Positions 6,756-13,360 of a DNA stretch of 20,927 nt are shown here, piece by piece (position 1 is the first letter of the stretch; the number at the start of each line of letters is the position of its first letter). The DNA is taken from NCBI GenBank assembly GCA_002102825.1, contig DABJ01000029.1, positions 48,504 to 69,430 of the forward strand. The letters are read 5' to 3'. The DNA comes from Candidatus Gastranaerophilales bacterium HUM_12 (GTDB lineage: Bacteria; Cyanobacteriota; Vampirovibrionia; Gastranaerophilales; Gastranaerophilaceae). The position numbers and the translations under genes are program-made. The notes under the pieces are model-generated. The model saw only the letters and a list, made by a program, of their open reading frames with translations. It ran no database searches and was not told where the DNA came from.

Positions 6756-8105
6756 TTATATTTTAAGAGTATGTTTTTTGATGCCTTCTCTAATTTCAAC
6801 AACATCTGTTCCAAGTTGTTCTAGTGATTGCATCGCAAGGGATTCCGGCTCTGTTGTAATTGCCCACAACAAATCAGAAGATTCAATTTTCGTTTTGTTT
6901 GCTTTTTTAGCATAATCCCAAGCTGTTTCCAAAATTCTTTTTGCTCGTTTTGTATAAACGATATCGTCAGAATACTCATTGTCAGAACCTACAATCTGAG
7001 CAACAACCATTCTTGCATCACGAATATTTATTTCAAGCTCGTTCAAAACGATAGCTCCAACTCCGGTTGCTTCTCCAATAATTCCCAACAAAATCATCTC
7101 TGTTCCGACAACACCACGTCCCATTCTTCTGGCTTCTTGTTTGGCAAGTCTAAGAATTGTAAGAGTTTCCGGCATTTGTTTTTCAATCGGTTTAATAATT
7201 CCGTGTGCTAAATCATCGTCATTGATATGAAGTTCTTTGAAAATGTTATAGGCAATACCTTTTTTGGTTTTTAACAACCCTAAAATCATGTGTTCCGGTA
7301 AAACCTCAGATGAACCAAGTTCTTTTGCGGTTTGAAGAGCCAAATTCATAGCAAGAAATGCGTTTGGAGTGAATACAATTTGTCTCCCTTCGTATTCAGC
7401 TTGTCTTGATTGAACTTTGGACAATTTATCTTCAAAAAGTTCTTCGGTAACTCCAAATTGAGCAAGAATTTTTACAAGTGGAGAGTCTTTGTCTTCCAAA
7501 ATAGAAGATATAATTTGCTCTGTACCTAAGATTTCATAGTTTGAGGCCGAAAGTTTTGCAACGGCTCTTTTGAATACTTTTGCAGATTCTTCGTTGTCAA
7601 ATAATGAGTCTGTTTCTCTTGTTAGGTTGATTTCAGGTTCTTTCGCTTCATCAAGTTCTGGGTGGAAAGTTTTCTTTTCTTTTCTCTGAACAAGTTTTTG
7701 AATTAGCGGTCTTGATTTTTCGATATCAAAACCTACATTTTCAAGATATTGAGGAATTTTAGATTGTTTGTCATTGATTGCAGCAAGGACAATATGTTCA
7801 TAGTGAACAGTTTGATTTCCTGCAAGCTGCATTGTTTCTTGCAAAATTCTTTTACAATCATCACTGAAAGGAATGGACGAATTCATATCTGATTCTTCCA
7901 TATTTAATGTAAGATAGATTTCTTCTGCTAATCTTTCATAAGTTACGTTGTAAGATTTGAAAATCTTTGCACAAAACCCCCTTGTTTCTTTGACAATTGC
8001 AAGCAAAAGATGTTCCGCCAGAACTTTGTCCGAGTGGTCATAAATTGCAATGTTTTGTGCTTCTACGATTACATTTAGTGCTTTTTCAGTGAATTTTTCA
8101 AACAA
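6756..8105 (-). CDS. Triple Clp N-domain protein without ATPase module
   Basis: This 449-residue protein consists of three consecutive Clp_N-type domains (about 1-140, 170-305 and 312-447), each a double four-helix repeat. Domain 1 opens MFEKFTEKALNVIVEAQNIA with AEHLLLAIVKE. Domain 2 has LGTEQIISSILED and LPEHMILGLLKTKKG. Domain 3 has LAKQEARRMGRGVVGTEMIL followed by LGIIGEATGVGAIVLNEL, almost the ClpC consensus. No Walker A or B, AAA+ module or ClpP-binding loop is present. In ClpC these domains bind adaptors and substrates. A protein with three of them may act as an adaptor, scaffold or competitor for ClpCP; this is inference. Translation starts at TTG (8105) with AAGGA 8 nt upstream, 11 nt after the DUF1292 stop. 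The long linker at 141-168 is charged. Confidence 0.88.
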   Translation of the reverse strand: MFEKFTEKALNVIVEAQNIAIYDHSDKVLAEHLLLAIVKETRGFCAKIFKSYNVTYERLAEEIYLTLNMEESDMNSSIPFSDDCKRILQETMQLAGNQTVHYEHIVLAAINDKQSKIPQYLENVGFDIEKSRPLIQKLVQRKEKKTFHPELDEAKEPEINLTRETDSLFDNEESAKVFKRAVAKLSASNYEILGTEQIISSILEDKDSPLVKILAQFGVTEELFEDKLSKVQSRQAEYEGRQIVFTPNAFLAMNLALQTAKELGSSEVLPEHMILGLLKTKKGIAYNIFKELHINDDDLAHGIIKPIEKQMPETLTILRLAKQEARRMGRGVVGTEMILLGIIGEATGVGAIVLNELEINIRDARMVVAQIVGSDNEYSDDIVYTKRAKRILETAWDYAKKANKTKIESSDLLWAITTEPESLAMQSLEQLGTDVVEIREGIKKHTLKI

Positions 8106-8116
8106 TGTTTTAATCC

Positions 8117-8404
8117 TTATTCTTCATCATCGTCATTATTTTCTTCAGGGCTTAGACTTTCGATATAGTCTGAAACTCTTTCGAATTCATCATCATCATC
8201 AATTGTTTCAAAATAGCTTTCTTCGCCTTCTTCAACATATCTCATCAAAACGACTTCAGGATCAATTTCTTCATCTTCGTCGTTTACTTCAACCAATAGA
8301 GCATATTGTTTGTCTTCAAACTCGATTATATCATATAGTTCGCATTTGATTACTGTACCGTCATCATCGGTAATTTCGATTAAGTTTTCGTTTTCGTCTG
8401 CCAT
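8117..8404 (-). CDS. DUF1292 family acidic protein
   Basis: Small (95 residues), very acidic protein of the YrzB-like DUF1292 family. The core reads ITDDDGTVIKCELYDIIEFE, then QYALLVEVND, ending in VVLMRYVEEGEESYFETI, with an Asp/Glu tail. The family's function is unknown to me. In Firmicutes a member often sits beside the ruvX homologue, as it does here 27 nt downstream of ruvX. AAGGAG stands at good spacing before the ATG. Part of the eight-gene minus-strand operon. Confidence 0.88.
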   Translation of the reverse strand: MADENENLIEITDDDGTVIKCELYDIIEFEDKQYALLVEVNDEDEEIDPEVVLMRYVEEGEESYFETIDDDDEFERVSDYIESLSPEENNDDDEE

Positions 8405-8431
8405 TTTTATTCTCCTTTATTTTCTGTAAAT

Positions 8432-8839
8432 TTATTTACCATTTCGTGCAAGATATTGTTCCAGTATAATACAAGCACTTTCAATATCAACTAATCCTTT
8501 GTCTTTTCTAAAATCTATTTTCTTGTTTCGCAGATTTTCTTCTGCTGTGTCAGATGTTAGTCGTTCGTCTTCTTTTATTATTTCATATCCTTGAATTTTT
8601 GATGCGAAATTTTCGCAATTCTCGGCTTGAAAACCTTTTGTTCCGTCCATATTTAGTGGAATTCCAACTACAATTTTTTTGACATTGTTTCCTTTTGCAA
8701 TTTTGTAAATCGTTTCTATGGCTTTGTCTTCAGGCTCTCTTGGAATGTAAGAATGCCCGTTTGCAAGCATCAAAAGATAATCGCTTAGGGCTATCCCGAT
8801 TCTTTTTGTTCCGATATCAAGTGCCATTACTTTATACAT
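8432..8839 (-). CDS. ruvX: RuvX/YqgF family RNase H-fold nuclease
   Basis: Putative Holliday-junction resolvase/pre-16S rRNA processing nuclease. The 135-residue length is typical. The RNase H-fold acidic motifs are all visible: ALDIGTKRIGIALSD (Asp8), VVGIPLNMDGTKG (57-69), EDERLTSDTAEENL (90-103) and DIESACIILEQYL (118-130). The ATG at 8839 overlaps the stop codon of the upstream helical-repeat gene (ATGTATAA), indicating translational coupling. An upstream in-frame ATG at 8890 would add 17 residues without family similarity. The ruvX-DUF1292 order matches the Firmicutes arrangement as I recall it. Confidence 0.94.
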   Translation of the reverse strand: MYKVMALDIGTKRIGIALSDYLLMLANGHSYIPREPEDKAIETIYKIAKGNNVKKIVVGIPLNMDGTKGFQAENCENFASKIQGYEIIKEDERLTSDTAEENLRNKKIDFRKDKGLVDIESACIILEQYLARNGK

Positions 8840-10433
8840 TTTGCACCCACTTTTCTTCGATATATTTGATTTTTGAATCAATTTCATCAATTGTGAATTG
8901 TTCTGTATTTTGGTCTTTGTTGTTTTTAATTGTCATTAAATATTCATAAATACTTCGTTTTAAGATGTTTTCGAATAATTCATTCATAAAATTTTCATCT
9001 TGAGTTAATCCTAAAATCATAGAACTTTCATCGTCTTTGCCGATTGAATATTTGATGAATGCAGCCATTTTTAGCTTTTTAACCCAAGAAAGTTTTTCTT
9101 CTTCGTAGAAAATTTTATTTAAGTTTTCAAAAACAAGTTCGTCAAGATTTTCTGATGTTTTTAGTTCTTTTATCAAATCTTCAAATTCGTCACTATAATT
9201 TGCATCTAAGAACCAGTGAGAAGAAATTTTCATGTTTAAAAGTGTTTCAATAATTAATTTATCAGGTTTTGCAGGCAAAATTTGTTCTTTCAATATTTTG
9301 TCTACTGGTTCTGCATCAAAATCAATATCAATTAGAAGATTTTTCCAACAAACGTATTCATAAGGAAGCTTCCAGTCATTGTTATTTCTTTCTATTGTTT
9401 GAATTTCTGCGTTATATAAAATGGTTTTAAATGTTTCAGGAGGAACATCAACCGTTTTTTCATCTCGCAAAAATCTTTCTAAAATTTTGTCGCATTCAAA
9501 TTGAGATATTTCAAAAAATCCGAAACAATCTTTTATACCGGTTTCAATGTTGATTACTATAGAAACAAATCTGATTTTATTTTCATCAGTTAGTCTGGTG
9601 AAAATCATTGCCATATCCCCGTGACCGTCAGGATATGTAATGTAGAATTTATTAGGTTTGCTGTTTGAGAGAATTTTTTTATAAAATTCTTTAGTGTTGT
9701 CTTCTCTTATTCCTGAAATTTTCAGTGTAGAAAGGCTTTTTCTAATTTGTTGAGCAAGTTCACCTTTCGCAACTTTTGACATCTCTTCTAAAACGTGGAG
9801 AGCAAGTTGAGATTTTGTAGTTCCTAACAGTTTTAATGCTTCAATTCCTTGCGGACTGTTTGGTTCTGATTCAAATACAGGGATTAAAATATTTGCTAAT
9901 ACATCATCTGAAAAATCTTCGCCAAATGAACCTAAAAGTGTTATCTTATCTTGGACTTTAATTGATGCTAAAAAGTCCATAAAATCAATTTGTACTTCCG
10001 GATTGATGATTGCAGAATTTAGCATTTGTTTTGTATTTGCGTCTAAAATATCACCATCATCACCTAGAATTTCTTCGCAAGATTCATAAGACCAATCCGC
10101 ATCAAGCTCCCTAATCAAATTCAGGATTGTAATTTTAACTTCACTATCAAGTTTTTGATTTTTTAAAGTGTCCCAAAGTTTTTCAACAAGTTCATCTTTA
10201 GGAGTGTATTTTTCAAGCATAAAGCAAATTAGGGGAATTTTTTCAACTTTAGCATTGATTAATTCTTTTAATAATAGTTTAGATAAAAGTGTTTTGTCAT
10301 TTTGCCCATCAAACATTTCAAAATCTGCAAGACAATTTTGAATATCGTTTACGGAGTTAATTTTCCCCAGTAATTCGGTTAATGCTGATTTCAATTCAAA
10401 AGGATTAAGTTGTTTGAATTTTGAGCTTGTCAT
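8832..10433 (-). CDS. Large helical-repeat (HEAT-like) protein of unknown function
   Basis: The 533-residue protein is cytosolic, acidic and almost entirely helical in appearance. Residues 1-240 show irregular paired amphipathic helices typical of HEAT/ARM-like solenoids (EVKITILNLIREL, SPQGIEALKLLGTTKSQLAL, LHVLEEMSKVAKGELAQQI). Residues about 262-320 are different and more beta-like: FYITYPDGHGDMAMIFTRL, then VSIVINIETGIKDCFGFFEI. From memory a G-I-K/R-D-x-F-G motif recurs in other bacterial HEAT-containing proteins, which I could not verify. The remainder is again helical. No catalytic motif is seen. The start ATG is 8 nt after the zinc-finger gene stop and has no ribosome site of its own. 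Its operon position between a ClpX-like zinc domain and ruvX suggests housekeeping rather than transfer. Confidence 0.8.
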   Translation of the reverse strand: MTSSKFKQLNPFELKSALTELLGKINSVNDIQNCLADFEMFDGQNDKTLLSKLLLKELINAKVEKIPLICFMLEKYTPKDELVEKLWDTLKNQKLDSEVKITILNLIRELDADWSYESCEEILGDDGDILDANTKQMLNSAIINPEVQIDFMDFLASIKVQDKITLLGSFGEDFSDDVLANILIPVFESEPNSPQGIEALKLLGTTKSQLALHVLEEMSKVAKGELAQQIRKSLSTLKISGIREDNTKEFYKKILSNSKPNKFYITYPDGHGDMAMIFTRLTDENKIRFVSIVINIETGIKDCFGFFEISQFECDKILERFLRDEKTVDVPPETFKTILYNAEIQTIERNNNDWKLPYEYVCWKNLLIDIDFDAEPVDKILKEQILPAKPDKLIIETLLNMKISSHWFLDANYSDEFEDLIKELKTSENLDELVFENLNKIFYEEEKLSWVKKLKMAAFIKYSIGKDDESSMILGLTQDENFMNELFENILKRSIYEYLMTIKNNKDQNTEQFTIDEIDSKIKYIEEKWVQNV

Positions 10434-10441
10434 AACTTGTT

Positions 10442-10717
10442 TTATCTAGCCTTTCCCCAAAATGCATCTAAAATATGTTGAGCTTCTGCAGACGGCATTC
10501 TGTCTTGCAAAATAAGGTACTGAACTGCAATCATTGTACATTCTGAACAAATATTGACCCCCGGACCTTGAATCATTTTTATCACCTCGGTGTTAGGACG
10601 CCCACAAAAACTGCAATAAACTAAATCATTTTTTTTGTTATCTTCATTATGGCTATGTTTTTCGTCAGCAAGGTGTTTTTTCTTTTCGCCTAAGCTAACT
10701 ACTTTTTCTTCTGACAT
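10442..10717 (-). CDS. Stand-alone ClpX-type C4 zinc-finger protein
   Basis: A 91-residue protein whose residues 33-66 reproduce the zinc-binding N-domain of ClpX: VYCSFCGRPNTEVIKMIQG followed by PGVNICSECTMIA. The ligands would be Cys35, Cys38, Cys57 and Cys60, the C-x2-C-x18-C-x2-C spacing found in ClpX. There is no AAA+ domain; the chain ends 31 residues after the last cysteine with RMPSAEAQHILDAFWGKAR. The first 32 residues are a charged, disordered-looking arm. In ClpX this domain dimerises and binds adaptors and some substrates, so a free copy could modulate ClpXP; this is inference. The ATG at 10717 is chosen because AAGGAG lies 6 nt upstream; a TTG at 10738 would include that site. 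First gene of the operon. Confidence 0.88.
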   Translation of the reverse strand: MSEEKVVSLGEKKKHLADEKHSHNEDNKKNDLVYCSFCGRPNTEVIKMIQGPGVNICSECTMIAVQYLILQDRMPSAEAQHILDAFWGKAR

Positions 10718-10740
10718 ATAATTCTCCTTTTTACTCAATT

Positions 10741-10769
10741 ATTGTAACTTAAATTAATTAAATTTGCCA
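10741..10769 (-). promoter_or_regulatory. Promoter for the eight-gene minus-strand operon
   Basis: On the minus strand, TGGCAA (10769-10764), a 17-nt spacer and TACAAT (10746-10741), 23 nt before the ATG. Its -35 hexamer is the same six base pairs used by the divergent plus-strand promoter. Confidence 0.45.
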
Positions 10770-10792
10770 TATTTTTATAATTAAATTATAAT
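10764..10792 (+). promoter_or_regulatory. Promoter for the TPR lipoprotein-lgt unit
   Basis: TTGCCA (10764-10769), a 17-nt spacer and consensus TATAAT (10787-10792), leaving a leader of about 35 nt before the ATG at 10834. Good match in both boxes and spacing. Confidence 0.65.
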
Positions 10793-10833
10793 TACTTTAA
10801 CAACAGCTTAACATGTTTTGAAGAGGGATTGAG

Positions 10834-11418
10834 ATGAAAAAAGTTTTTTTAATTGCAAGTATTCTATTTGTTGCCGTTGCTTCAACTGCTTGTATCAACA
10901 ATTTAGCAGTTCAAGATTTGAATAACAAAGCTCAAGTTTTTATGGAAAAAGGAGATTATCCCCAAGCAATTGAACGTTTGAAATCAAGTATTGATTTAGA
11001 TCCGTCTATCTTTGAAACTCATTACAATTTGGCTGTTGCATATACTAAAGCAGAAGATTATGTTAATGCCGTAGAAGAATATAAAAAAGCTATTAAAATC
11101 AAACCTAATGTTGCAGATGCTTATTATTCTTTAGCGACTGCAGAGAATAATCTTGCTATTGATATGGAGCAAGGAAATGTTCGCATGAATGACGTTGACG
11201 GTTCTTTGTATCCACAAAAGGCAGATGAAAATGAAATATCTGAAAAGGTTAAATTAACTGATAAAGAAAAAGAACTTGTCGCTGAATTGTATGATTCTGC
11301 CGTAAAAAATTATGAAAAATATCTTGAATTAAATCCAAATGCTAAAGACAAAAAAGATGTTGAAGATTTGATTAAACAAATTCAAGAACCTCAAGCTCCA
11401 CAAACAATTACAGAGTAA
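10834..11418 (+). CDS. TPR-repeat lipoprotein
   Basis: A 194-residue exported protein. MKKVFLIASILFVAVASTAC is a type II signal peptide with the lipidation cysteine at position 20; the -3 Ser makes the lipobox slightly atypical. Tetratricopeptide repeats follow at about 34-67 (FMEKGDYPQAIERLKSSIDL), 68-101 (HYNLAVAYTKAEDYVNAVEE) and a degenerate third after a charged insert of about 45 residues (VKNYEKYLELNPNA). The ribosome site AGAGGG lies 6-7 nt before the ATG. Such proteins scaffold envelope complexes; the partner is unknown. The next gene, 5 nt downstream, is lgt, which would attach its lipid anchor. Confidence 0.88.
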   Translation: MKKVFLIASILFVAVASTACINNLAVQDLNNKAQVFMEKGDYPQAIERLKSSIDLDPSIFETHYNLAVAYTKAEDYVNAVEEYKKAIKIKPNVADAYYSLATAENNLAIDMEQGNVRMNDVDGSLYPQKADENEISEKVKLTDKEKELVAELYDSAVKNYEKYLELNPNAKDKKDVEDLIKQIQEPQAPQTITE

Positions 11419-11423
11419 AAAAT

Positions 11424-12224
11424 ATGATTATCCCCGCTCCAAACGATGTTGCTTTTAATTTGTTAGGTTTACCTGTTTATTGGTATGGTGTAACCATGGC
11501 TTTAGCTATATTTGTTGCAATGATGCTGGCTAATTCTCTATTCAATAAGGTTAACCCTGATTTAAAAAAAGATACAATTATTGAATTTGCGCCTTATATT
11601 ATTATTGTCGGAATTCTTGGTGCAAGATTGTATTTTTGTATCCTAAATGCTCAATACTATTTTACTCACCCTTTGGAAATTCTTGATATTCGGGAGGGCG
11701 GTTTATCAATTCATGGTGCAATTTTAGGTGGTGTTTTGAGTATGATTGCTATTGCTAAACGAATTAAAATTCCTGTAATGAGTTTGGTTGATGCTATTAG
11801 TTGTACAACAATTTTAGGTCAATCTATCGGTCGTTGGGGAAATTATTTTAATTCGGAAGCTTACGGACTTCCCGTTGCCGGTCAAAAGTGGGGACTATTT
11901 GTTCCGTTGAGCAAAAGGATTTCTGAGTATAGCGATTACAGTTTATTTCACCCGACTTTTTTATATGAAAGTATTTTAGATTTTTTAGCTTTCGGAATTT
12001 TGTTGTTTGTTTATTTGAAATTTGGTAATAAGTTTCGTGGAATTACGTTTTTTGTTTATTTAATTATTTATTCTGTTATAAGATTTTTCATTGAACAAAT
12101 AAGGATTGATAGTGCTTTGAATTTTGGAACTGTTCCTGTTGCAGAACTCGTTGCTGGTGTTTTGTTTGTCGTTGGGGTGATTGGAGTTTGTGTTACTCTT
12201 TTTCAAAAATCTTTTAACAAGTAA
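11424..12224 (+). CDS. lgt: Prolipoprotein diacylglyceryl transferase
   Basis: Polytopic inner-membrane enzyme that transfers diacylglycerol from phosphatidylglycerol to the lipobox cysteine of prelipoproteins, the first step of lipoprotein maturation. At 266 residues it fits the family. Visible signatures: REGGLSIHGAILGG with His97, GQSIGRWGNYFNSEAYG with Arg137 and Asn140, HPTFLYES (176-183), and RFFIEQIRID with Arg227 near the C-terminus. These correspond to the essential His103, Arg143 and Arg239 of E. coli Lgt. Several membrane segments are apparent. It is cotranscribed with a lipoprotein gene that is presumably one of its substrates. Confidence 0.95.
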   Translation: MIIPAPNDVAFNLLGLPVYWYGVTMALAIFVAMMLANSLFNKVNPDLKKDTIIEFAPYIIIVGILGARLYFCILNAQYYFTHPLEILDIREGGLSIHGAILGGVLSMIAIAKRIKIPVMSLVDAISCTTILGQSIGRWGNYFNSEAYGLPVAGQKWGLFVPLSKRISEYSDYSLFHPTFLYESILDFLAFGILLFVYLKFGNKFRGITFFVYLIIYSVIRFFIEQIRIDSALNFGTVPVAELVAGVLFVVGVIGVCVTLFQKSFNK

Positions 12225-12225
12225 A

Positions 12226-12254
12226 TTGTAACAGAACGTTAATATTTTTATAGT
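12226..12254 (+). promoter_or_regulatory. Possible promoter of the 65-residue protein
   Basis: TTGTAA (12226-12231), a 17-nt spacer and TATAGT (12249-12254) immediately after lgt, about 65 nt before the next start codon. A 6-bp inverted repeat, CAGAAC (12232-12237) with GTTCTG (12269-12274), brackets the -10 region. Confidence 0.4.
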
Positions 12255-12318
12255 TTGTGAAATTTGCTGTTCTGGAAATTTTTAATATATGTGTGAAGAT
12301 ATATGAGGAGATTTGAGT

Positions 12319-12516
12319 ATGCCAGAAATTAGCTTATGTTTATTTGATTTGAAACAACTACTACGATTATTTCCAAAACAAGATAAAGAATTAAGACGAA
12401 AAATTCTTGATTACGAACAAAAAGCTCAAGAAAATATGGCTGAAAATCGGTTAAATTTGTTTAAAGATTTTGGCTATCAAAGTGAATTTGACGAAAAATT
12501 GTGTTCAACATTTTAA
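12319..12516 (+). CDS. Small 65-residue hypothetical protein
   Basis: Not recognised. The chain starts MPEISLCLFDLKQLLRLFPK and continues as a charged helix (ELRRKILDYEQKAQENMAEN) with an acidic, Cys-containing end. No signal peptide, membrane span or zinc motif is seen. The ATG at 12319 has AGGAG 8 nt upstream; a TTG two codons earlier would be too close to that site. A plausible promoter precedes it and two hairpins follow, so it looks like an expressed monocistronic gene. Confidence 0.7.
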   Translation: MPEISLCLFDLKQLLRLFPKQDKELRRKILDYEQKAQENMAENRLNLFKDFGYQSEFDEKLCSTF

Positions 12517-12547
12517 AAGATTAGGGGGATAAATTCCCCCTAATCTT
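12517..12547. terminator. Perfect 12-bp hairpin at the convergent gene ends
   Basis: AAGATTAGGGGG and CCCCCTAATCTT enclose a 7-nt loop and begin right at the stop codon of the 65-residue gene. There is no long U-tract on either strand (minus has TTTT then AAAA), so it may stabilise the 3' end or assist the stronger terminator that follows. Confidence 0.6.
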
Positions 12548-12560
12548 AAGCAAAAAAAAT

Positions 12561-12589
12561 GACAGGTGGTGAACCTGTCTTTATTTTTA
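12561..12589. terminator. Bidirectional intrinsic terminator
   Basis: GACAGGT and ACCTGTC enclose a 5-nt loop. On the plus strand TTTATTTTTATT follows; on the minus strand ATTTTTTTT follows. It can therefore stop both the plus-strand unit ending at 12516 and the minus-strand gene at 12617-13159. Confidence 0.8.
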
Positions 12590-12616
12590 TTAGACTCAAT
12601 TAATAAAAATACCTTT

Positions 12617-13159
12617 TTAACTTTGTTTAATATCTGTTTTTAATACATCTTTAGCCAAAGCAACTAATGCGCCAATCACTGCACCTGTAATTACGTAGAA
12701 TGAAGTTGGTCTGATGTGCTTGGTTACTAAGTTGTAAGCGTCAACACATTGTTTTGCGGTTTTTTTCGCAAATTCATTCGATTCGCTGCAAAGTCTTCTA
12801 AATTCTGATTTGTCACTAGGTTTTTCTAGTTTATTAAAAGAATCCCATAACGTTTTTCTTTTTACCTTATCGCCATCTTTCATTCCGTCAAACATTTTTA
12901 CGAATGTATCTTCTGCCGGAGATAATTTACCCTTTGATTTAATTCCGCTTAAATATTCAGCAGTTTTAGGTCCGTATTCTTTTGTTTGACTATTAATCTT
13001 ACTAATAACTCTTTGATAATCTGCATTTTTTTCTTGTGGTGTTAGTGGTTGAGTATATTTTGCTACATAACCTATGGCAGCACCAATCCCAGCACCTTGA
13101 GTCATCGGGACAATACAACTACGTCTTCTGTCATTACTGTCTATTGCACTAACTTTCAT
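12617..13159 (-). CDS. Hypothetical protein with two small hydrophobic helices
   Basis: Not recognised as a characterised family. The 180-residue protein has a Gly/Ala-rich hydrophobic stretch near residues 20-34 (QGAGIGAAIGYVAKY) and a second near 153-170 (FYVITGAVIGALVALAKDVL). Between them lies a basic, helical, soluble-looking region (SKGKLSPAEDTFVKMFDGMK). The GxxxG-like helices suggest a small membrane-associated protein with both ends in or on the membrane. The ATG at 13159 has AAGGA 10 nt upstream. The gene is monocistronic, has a consensus promoter about 170 nt away and a folded leader, and ends at a bidirectional terminator. Confidence 0.8.
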   Translation of the reverse strand: MKVSAIDSNDRRRSCIVPMTQGAGIGAAIGYVAKYTQPLTPQEKNADYQRVISKINSQTKEYGPKTAEYLSGIKSKGKLSPAEDTFVKMFDGMKDGDKVKRKTLWDSFNKLEKPSDKSEFRRLCSESNEFAKKTAKQCVDAYNLVTKHIRPTSFYVITGAVIGALVALAKDVLKTDIKQS

Positions 13160-13325
13160 CTTAAATAATCCTTTTTATCCGGTTTTCACATACGAGCCTT
13201 TGTTAAGTTCGCCTTTGGGTTCGCTTAACTTTTGTTATATGTAAGAGCCTGCACTTAAATATTCTAATAAGGTTGCAGAAAAATAACCTTTTTAAAACTG
13301 AGTAATCAAGTTCTTGTTCGTTCTA
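13160..13325 (-). promoter_or_regulatory. Long structured 5' leader
   Basis: About 165 nt lie between the predicted transcription start and the ATG. Read on the minus strand it contains AAGGTT (13290-13285) pairing with AACCTT (13274-13269), a CTGCA...TGCAG pairing whose left arm overlaps AACCTT by one base and so competes with it, and then a two-part stem-loop: TTACATA with TATGTGA (one G-U pair) outside and GTTAAG with CTTAAC inside, its loop carrying a direct GCGAAC repeat. Mutually exclusive pairings of this kind occur in cis-acting RNA regulators. No known riboswitch class was recognised. Confidence 0.4.
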
Positions 13326-13331
13326 AAATGC

Positions 13332-13360
13332 ATTATAAAATAAGATTATTTTTTTGTCAA
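13332..13360 (-). promoter_or_regulatory. Consensus promoter inside the end of the glycosyltransferase gene
   Basis: TTGACA (13360-13355), exactly 17 nt, then TATAAT (13337-13332), read on the minus strand: identical to the sigma-70 consensus in both boxes and spacing. The -35 overlaps the last codons of the upstream gene. It should strongly drive the small membrane-associated protein at 12617-13159. Confidence 0.8.

Noticed and set aside
6828..7211. Cys/Ser/Asn-rich plus-strand frame opposite the triple Clp_N gene
   Set aside because: Composition is that expected of the antisense of a helical protein, and the gene on the other strand has clear domain repeats.
10442..10717. Possibility that the zinc-finger gene is a frameshifted clpX
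   Set aside because: The sequence after its stop is a different, well-formed gene starting 8 nt later; no ClpX ATPase motifs are seen in any frame nearby.
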